NCBI RefSeq assembly: GCF_004121055.1
Contig: NZ_PYAL01000002.1
Location: 496,001 to 560,000, forward strand
DNA: 64,000 bases
DNA from: Achromobacter aloeverae
Lineage (GTDB): Bacteria; Pseudomonadota; Gammaproteobacteria; Burkholderiales; Burkholderiaceae_B
Reading direction: 5' to 3'
In this document: positions 59,199 to 64,000 of the stretch, piece by piece
Position numbering within the stretch: position 1 is the stretch's first letter
Layout of the letters: every line of letters begins with the position of its first letter
The notes under the pieces: generated by a model
Told to the model about the DNA's origin: nothing
Databases searched by the model: none
What the model saw: only the letters and a program-made list of their open reading frames with translations
Made by a program: the position numbers and the translations under genes

Positions 59199-60410
59199 AT
59201 GCAACAACTGAAAAAAAAGACCGCCGCGCGCACGGGCGCGGTAGCGGCTATCGCTGCAATCACGCTCGCGTTGGCCGCGTGCGGTAAACAGGAACAGGCG
59301 CCGCAGGCCGGCAAGCCCACGGTGGGCGTGGTGACCTTGAAGACCCAGCCCGTCTCGCTGACGACGGAATTGCCGGGGCGGACGTCGGCCTTCCGTATCG
59401 CCGAAGTGCGTCCCCAGGTCAACGGCATCGTGCTCAAGCGCACGTTCGTCGAGGGCGGCAATGTGAAGGCGGGCCAGCAGCTGTACCAGATCGATCCCGC
59501 CTTGTACCAGGCGACCCTGGACAGCAACCGCGCCGCGCTGGCGCGCGCCGAGGCGACGCTCAAGAGCGCGGCCTTGCTGGCGCAGCGCTACAAGCCGCTG
59601 GTCGAGACCCGCGCCATCAGCCGCCAGACCTACGACGACGCCGTCGCCTCGCGCGACCAGGCCGCCGCGGACGTGCAATCGGCCAAGGCGGCCGTCGACA
59701 CGGCCCGCATCAACCTGGTCTATACGCGCGTGCTGTCGCCCATCGAAGGCATCATCGGCCGCTCCTCGGTGACCGAGGGCGCGCTGGTGACCGCCAGCCA
59801 GACCACCGCGCTGGCCTCGGTGCAGCAGATCGATCCCATTTACGTCGACGTGGTGCAATCCAGCGCCCAGCTGCTGCGCCTGCAGGACCAGTTGTCCAAG
59901 GGCCTGATCAAGCGCGTCGAAGGCGACCAGGCGGCCCAGGTCAGCCTGACGCTGGAAGACGGCAGCCAGTACGGCCAGCAGGGCAAGCTGCAGTTCTCCG
60001 AAGTCACGGTGGACCAGAGCACGGGCGCGGTGACGCTGCGCGCGATATTCCCCAACCCCGATCATCGCCTGCTGCCCGGCATGTTCGTGCGTGCCCGCCT
60101 GGTCGACGGCATCGCCCAGCAAGGCCTGCTGGTTCCCCAGAAAGGCGTTTCGCGCAGCCAGAACGGCAACCCCACCGCCATGGTGGTGAACGCGCAGGGC
60201 AAGATCGAGGTCCGCGAGATCAAGACCGACCGCGCCATCGGCAGCAACTGGCTGGTGACAGGCGGCCTGCAAGCCGGTGACCGTGTCGTGGTGGAAGGCC
60301 TGCAGACGGCTCGTCCGGGCGCGGAAGTCACGGCCAATGAAGTCAGCGCCGCCCCGGCGGCCGCTGGCCAGACCCAGGCGGCTCCGGCCGCGGCGGCACA
60401 AGCCCGCTAG
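59199..60410 (+). CDS. RND efflux periplasmic adaptor subunit
   Basis: 403 aa lipoprotein of the AcrA/MexA family. A lipobox LAAC ends at C28. The barrel-sandwich half motifs are [20 protein letters not shown] and [20 protein letters not shown], with a coiled-coil hairpin between (about 95-165). The C-terminal tail is Ala/Gln-rich. It bridges the inner-membrane pump and the outer-membrane channel. The ATG at 59199 follows AGGAA closely, and a GTG at 59166 would add 11 residues. The pump gene begins 11 bp later. Confidence 0.94.
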   Translation: MQQLKKKTAARTGAVAAIAAITLALAACGKQEQAPQAGKPTVGVVTLKTQPVSLTTELPGRTSAFRIAEVRPQVNGIVLKRTFVEGGNVKAGQQLYQIDPALYQATLDSNRAALARAEATLKSAALLAQRYKPLVETRAISRQTYDDAVASRDQAAADVQSAKAAVDTARINLVYTRVLSPIEGIIGRSSVTEGALVTASQTTALASVQQIDPIYVDVVQSSAQLLRLQDQLSKGLIKRVEGDQAAQVSLTLEDGSQYGQQGKLQFSEVTVDQSTGAVTLRAIFPNPDHRLLPGMFVRARLVDGIAQQGLLVPQKGVSRSQNGNPTAMVVNAQGKIEVREIKTDRAIGSNWLVTGGLQAGDRVVVEGLQTARPGAEVTANEVSAAPAAAGQTQAAPAAAAQAR

Positions 60411-60421
60411 GAGCCCGCAGC

Positions 60422-63400
60422 ATGGCAAAGTTTTTTATCGAAAGGCCGGTATTCGCCTGGGTGATCGCCATCGTCATGATGCTGGCGGGCGCTCTGTCGA
60501 TTTTCGGCTTGCCCGTTTCGCAGTACCCGAACATCGCGCCGCCTTCCATCGCCATCCAGGTGACCTACCCGGGCGCGTCCGCGCAAACGGTGCAGGATAC
60601 CGTGGTGCAGGTGATCGAACAGCAGATGAACGGCATCGACGGCATGGAATACATGTATTCCGAAAGCTCCGCTGATGGCAGCGTCACCATGACGATCACG
60701 TTCCGCCAGGGCACCAACGCCGACACGGCCCAGGTGCAGGTGCAGAACAAGCTGTCGCTGGCCACGCCGCTGTTGCCGCAGGAAGTGCAGCAGCAGGGCA
60801 TCCGCGTGACCAAGGCCACCAAGAACTTCCTGATGGTGGCGGGTTTCATTTCGCGCGACGGCAACATGACGCGCGCCGACCTGGCCGACTACGTGGCGTC
60901 CTATGTGCAGGATCCCATCAGCCGCACCGAGGGCGTGGGCGACTTCACGCTGTTCGGTTCCTCGTACGCCATGCGCATCTGGCTGGATCCGGCCAAGCTG
61001 CTGAACTACGGCCTGACGACGGTGGACGTGGTCAACGCCATCAGCGCGCAGAACGTGCAGATCTCCAGCGGCCAGCTGGGCGGCCTGCCCGCCGTGCGCG
61101 GGCAGCAGTTGACGGCGACCATCATCGGCCCGTCGCGCCTGCAGACGGCCGAGCAGTTCGGCAACATCCTGCTGAAGGTGAATCCCGACGGTTCGCAGGT
61201 GCGCGTGCGCGACGTCGGCCGCACCGAGCTCAACGCGTCGTCCTATACCATCGACAGCCAGTACAACGGCCGCCCGGCCGCCGGCCTGGCGATCAAGCTG
61301 GCCCCTGGCGCCAACGCGCTGGATACCGCCAAGGCCATCCGCGCGACCATCGACGGCCTGAAGCCTTTCTTCCCTGCCGGCATGGACGTGGTGTATCCCT
61401 ACGACACCACGCCCTTCGTCAGCCTGTCGATCGAGGAAGTGTTCAAGACCCTGGGCGAAGCCATCGTGCTGGTGTTCCTGGTGATGTATCTGTTCCTGCA
61501 GAACTTCCGGGCGACGCTGATTCCGACGCTGGCGGTGCCGGTGGTGCTGCTGGGCGCGTTCGCCGTGCTGGCGGCCGCCGGCTTCTCGATCAACACGCTG
61601 ACCATGTTCGGCATGGTGCTGGCCATCGGCCTGCTGGTGGACGACGCCATCGTGGTGGTGGAAAACGTCGAGCGCTTGATGGCGGAGGAGGGGCTCACAC
61701 CCAGGCAGGCGACCCGCAAGTCCATGGAGCAGATCACCGGCGCGCTGGTGGGTATCGCCATGGTGCTGGCCGCCGTGTTCGTGCCGATGGCGTTCTTCGG
61801 CGGTTCGACGGGCGTGATCTATCGCCAGTTCTCCATCACCATCGTGGCGTCCATGGCCTTGTCCGTGCTGGTGGCCATCGTCTTCACGCCGGCGCTGTGC
61901 GCGACCTTGCTCAAGCCGATTCCCAAGGGCCATCATGGCGCCAAGACGGGGTTCTTCGGCTGGTTCAACCGCGTCTTCGACCGCGGCAGCCACGGCTACG
62001 CGAACACGGTGTCGCGCGGGCTGAACCGCACCAAGCGGCTGATGTTCATCTACCTGCTGCTGGTCGCGGGCATGGTCGTCATGTTCATGCGCGTGCCCAC
62101 CTCCTTCCTGCCGGAAGAAGACCAGGGCATCCTGTTCGCGCAGGTGCTGGGGCCCAACGGCTCCACGGCCGAGCAGACGCAGCAGGTCCTGGACCAGGCG
62201 ACCAAGCACCTGCTGGAGGACGAGAAGGATACCGTCGAGTCGGTGTTCGCGATCAACGGCTTCAACTTCGGCGGCCGCGGCCAGAACGCCGGCATGATGT
62301 TCATCAAGCTGCATGACTGGTCGGATCGCGGCACCGCCAAGCAGAAGGTGGGGGCGCTGGCCGCCCGGACGCAGGCGTGGTTCGGCAAGAACATCCGCAA
62401 CGCGCAGGTCTTTGCCTTCGCGCCGCCGGCCGTGCTGGAACTGGGCAACGCCACCGGCTTCGACTTCATGCTGATGGACCGCGCCGGCGTGGGCCACGAG
62501 AAGCTGCTTGCCGCGCGCAACCAGTTGCTGGGCCAGGCCATGCAGAGCAAGATCCTGGCCGGCGTGCGCCCCAACGGCGTGGAAGATGCGCCGCAGTACC
62601 AGTTGAATATCGACCGCGAAAAAGCCCAGGTGCTGGGGCTGTCCATTTCCGATATCGACAGCACCTTGAGCACGGCCTGGGGTTCGTCCTACGTCAATGA
62701 CTTCATCGACCGCGGCCGCGTGAAGAAGGTGTATGTGCAGGGCGAACCGTCGTCCCGCATGTTGCCCGACGACCTCAACAAATGGTACGTGCGCAACAGC
62801 AGCGGCGGCATGGTCCCGTTCTCGTCCTTCGCGACGGCGGAATGGACCTTTGGCGCGCAGAAGCTGAACCGCTACAACGGCGTGCCCGCCTATGAAATCC
62901 TGGGCCAGCCTGCGCCCGGCTACAGTACGGGCCAGGCGATGGCGGAAATGGAGCGCATCGCCGCCACCATGCCGCAGGGTGTCGGTTTCGAGTGGACCGG
63001 GCTGTCCTATGAAGAGCGCATGTCGGGCTCGCAGGCGCCGGCGCTGTACGCGATTTCGCTGATCGTGGTGTTCCTGTGCCTGGCGGCGCTATACGAGAGC
63101 TGGTCGATTCCGACGTCGGTGATGCTGGTGGTGCCGCTGGGCATTGTCGGGACACTGGCCGCGACCCTGTTGCGCGGGCTTTCCAACGACGTGTACTTCC
63201 AGGTGGGCCTGCTGACCACGGTTGGGTTGGCGGCGAAGAACGCGATCCTGATCGTGGAATTCGCCAAGGAGCACTACGAGGCGGGCGCCAGCCTGACCGA
63301 GGCTGCCGTGCATGCCGCGCGCCAGCGCTTGCGGCCCATCCTGATGACGTCCATGGCCTTCATCCTGGGCGTGGTGCCGCTGGCGATTTCCACCGGGGCC

Positions 63401-63619
63401 GGCTCGGGCAGCCAGAACGCCATCGGTACCGGCGTGATCGGCGGCATGCTGTCCGCGACGTTCCTGGCGATTTTTTTCGTGCCGATGTTCTTCGTGGTCA
63501 TGCTCAAGCTCTTCCGCGTGAAGCGCATAAGCGAAAGCGGCGATCCGCACGATCCCAACGATGTCCGGAATCAACCCCGGCAGCCTGCTTCCGACCCGTC
63601 GGGAGGGCATGCTGAATGA
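60422..63619 (+). CDS. RND multidrug efflux pump, inner-membrane subunit (AcrB/MexB type)
   Basis: 1065 aa, 12 membrane helices with two large periplasmic loops (about 35-335 and 560-870). The proton relay residues D407 and D408 ([17 protein letters not shown]) and the later Lys ([15 protein letters not shown]) are intact. [20 protein letters not shown] and [10 protein letters not shown] are typical of the hydrophobe/amphiphile group (HAE-1). It expels hydrophobic drugs and similar compounds in exchange for protons. Its stop overlaps the outer-membrane factor ATG by 4 bp. Substrate range unknown. Confidence 0.96.
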   Translation: MAKFFIERPVFAWVIAIVMMLAGALSIFGLPVSQYPNIAPPSIAIQVTYPGASAQTVQDTVVQVIEQQMNGIDGMEYMYSESSADGSVTMTITFRQGTNADTAQVQVQNKLSLATPLLPQEVQQQGIRVTKATKNFLMVAGFISRDGNMTRADLADYVASYVQDPISRTEGVGDFTLFGSSYAMRIWLDPAKLLNYGLTTVDVVNAISAQNVQISSGQLGGLPAVRGQQLTATIIGPSRLQTAEQFGNILLKVNPDGSQVRVRDVGRTELNASSYTIDSQYNGRPAAGLAIKLAPGANALDTAKAIRATIDGLKPFFPAGMDVVYPYDTTPFVSLSIEEVFKTLGEAIVLVFLVMYLFLQNFRATLIPTLAVPVVLLGAFAVLAAAGFSINTLTMFGMVLAIGLLVDDAIVVVENVERLMAEEGLTPRQATRKSMEQITGALVGIAMVLAAVFVPMAFFGGSTGVIYRQFSITIVASMALSVLVAIVFTPALCATLLKPIPKGHHGAKTGFFGWFNRVFDRGSHGYANTVSRGLNRTKRLMFIYLLLVAGMVVMFMRVPTSFLPEEDQGILFAQVLGPNGSTAEQTQQVLDQATKHLLEDEKDTVESVFAINGFNFGGRGQNAGMMFIKLHDWSDRGTAKQKVGALAARTQAWFGKNIRNAQVFAFAPPAVLELGNATGFDFMLMDRAGVGHEKLLAARNQLLGQAMQSKILAGVRPNGVEDAPQYQLNIDREKAQVLGLSISDIDSTLSTAWGSSYVNDFIDRGRVKKVYVQGEPSSRMLPDDLNKWYVRNSSGGMVPFSSFATAEWTFGAQKLNRYNGVPAYEILGQPAPGYSTGQAMAEMERIAATMPQGVGFEWTGLSYEERMSGSQAPALYAISLIVVFLCLAALYESWSIPTSVMLVVPLGIVGTLAATLLRGLSNDVYFQVGLLTTVGLAAKNAILIVEFAKEHYEAGASLTEAAVHAARQRLRPILMTSMAFILGVVPLAISTGAGSGSQNAIGTGVIGGMLSATFLAIFFVPMFFVVMLKLFRVKRISESGDPHDPNDVRNQPRQPASDPSGGHAE

Positions 63620-64000
63620 ACGCACTAGTCATGCATAACAACAAGATGTCGTCCTCGCGCTCCTTCCGTCCCGGCCGCCTGGCCGTGGCGGTGGCGTTGG
63701 CGTCCGCGCTGGCCGGATGCACGCTGATCCCCGACTACCAGCGCCCCGCGGCGCCGGTGGACGCGGCTTATCCGACCGGTCCGGCCTACGACACGCCGGC
63801 CGGCGCGGCCGCCAAGCCCGCCAGCCAGGCGGGGGTGGCGACGGCCAATATCGGCTGGCGCGACATGTTCCCCGATCCGCTGCTGCAACAGTTGATCGAA
63901 CTGTCGTTGTCGAACAACCGCGACCTGCGCATCGCCGCGCTGAACGTGCAGTCGGCGCAGGCGCAGTACCGCATCCAGCGCGCCGATCTCCTGCCGACGG
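63616..64000 (+). CDS. RND outer-membrane factor lipoprotein (OprM/NodT type), 3' end cut by window
   Basis: 128 codons are present before the window ends. A lipobox LAGC ends at C35 ([15 protein letters not shown]). [35 protein letters not shown] is the conserved start of TolC-type outer-membrane factors of the OprM group. The ATG at 63616 overlaps the pump stop by 4 bp; later in-frame ATGs (63631, 63646) could give a more usual signal peptide. Third gene of the efflux operon. Confidence 0.93.
   Translation, partial: MNALVMHNNKMSSSRSFRPGRLAVAVALASALAGCTLIPDYQRPAAPVDAAYPTGPAYDTPAGAAAKPASQAGVATANIGWRDMFPDPLLQQLIELSLSNNRDLRIAALNVQSAQAQYRIQRADLLPT

Overview
The window is a GC-rich, gene-dense stretch of a betaproteobacterial chromosome. 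It most resembles the Alcaligenaceae, of the Bordetella/Achromobacter type. Supporting this are a Bug/TctC-type periplasmic binding protein, many LysR regulators, a surE-pcm-nlpD block, a nadE-glnB pair and strong GC bias at third codon positions. No rRNA, tRNA, CRISPR array, phage or insertion sequence was seen. I infer a free-living or environmental member because of the large storage-glucan/trehalose cluster. The genus call is inference only.

Layout. 1-5.7 kb: a 3'-truncated hydantoinase-B/oxoprolinase gene, a divergent LysR regulator, a Bug solute-binding protein, and a divergent AraC regulator/short-chain dehydrogenase pair. 5.7-25.3 kb, minus strand: an eight-gene alpha-glucan/trehalose operon read glgA, glgE, treS-mak, glgB, glgX, treZ, malQ, treY. 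Its last four genes (glgX to treY) are joined by 4-bp ATGA overlaps at three junctions. 25.7-31.8 kb, plus strand: the four-gene ligase-associated DNA repair set (metallo-beta-lactamase exonuclease, ATP-dependent ligase, Lhr-like helicase, metallophosphoesterase). 31.8-36.3 kb: queD, queE, an NCS2 purine permease, tsaD and plsY. 36.5-39.8 kb: surE, pcm, nlpD and a PolB-type 3'-5' exonuclease, with no rpoS after nlpD. 39.9-41.9 kb: a Spy/CpxP-like periplasmic protein and a TorF-family porin. The porin has a clear NtrC site and a sigma-54 promoter, and both genes end in strong terminators. 41.9-47.6 kb: rlmD, convergent argH, nadE, glnB and a YkvA-like protein. 47.6-55.9 kb: a LysR regulator divergent from a gamma-glutamyltransferase plus a peptide/glutathione-type ABC importer with a double ATPase. 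56-58 kb: yaeQ-like, ubiC and an RluF-type pseudouridine synthase. 58-64 kb: a LysR regulator divergent from an RND efflux operon (adaptor, pump, outer-membrane factor cut by the window end).

How the genes work together. The glucan operon could run a complete cycle. TreS converts trehalose to maltose, Mak phosphorylates it, GlgE polymerises maltose-1-phosphate, and GlgB branches the product. GlgX debranches, MalQ redistributes chains, and TreY/TreZ return linear glucan to trehalose. GlgA gives a second entry from a nucleotide sugar, although no glgC is present here. Nitrogen control is visible in glnB (PII) and in the NtrC/sigma-54 control of the porin. The gamma-glutamyltransferase and its ABC importer look like a gamma-glutamyl peptide or glutathione salvage unit.

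The clearest leads are the NtrC/sigma-54 porin cassette and the degenerate glycosidase domain fused to the front of GlgE. Most other content consists of known families in a recognisable order.
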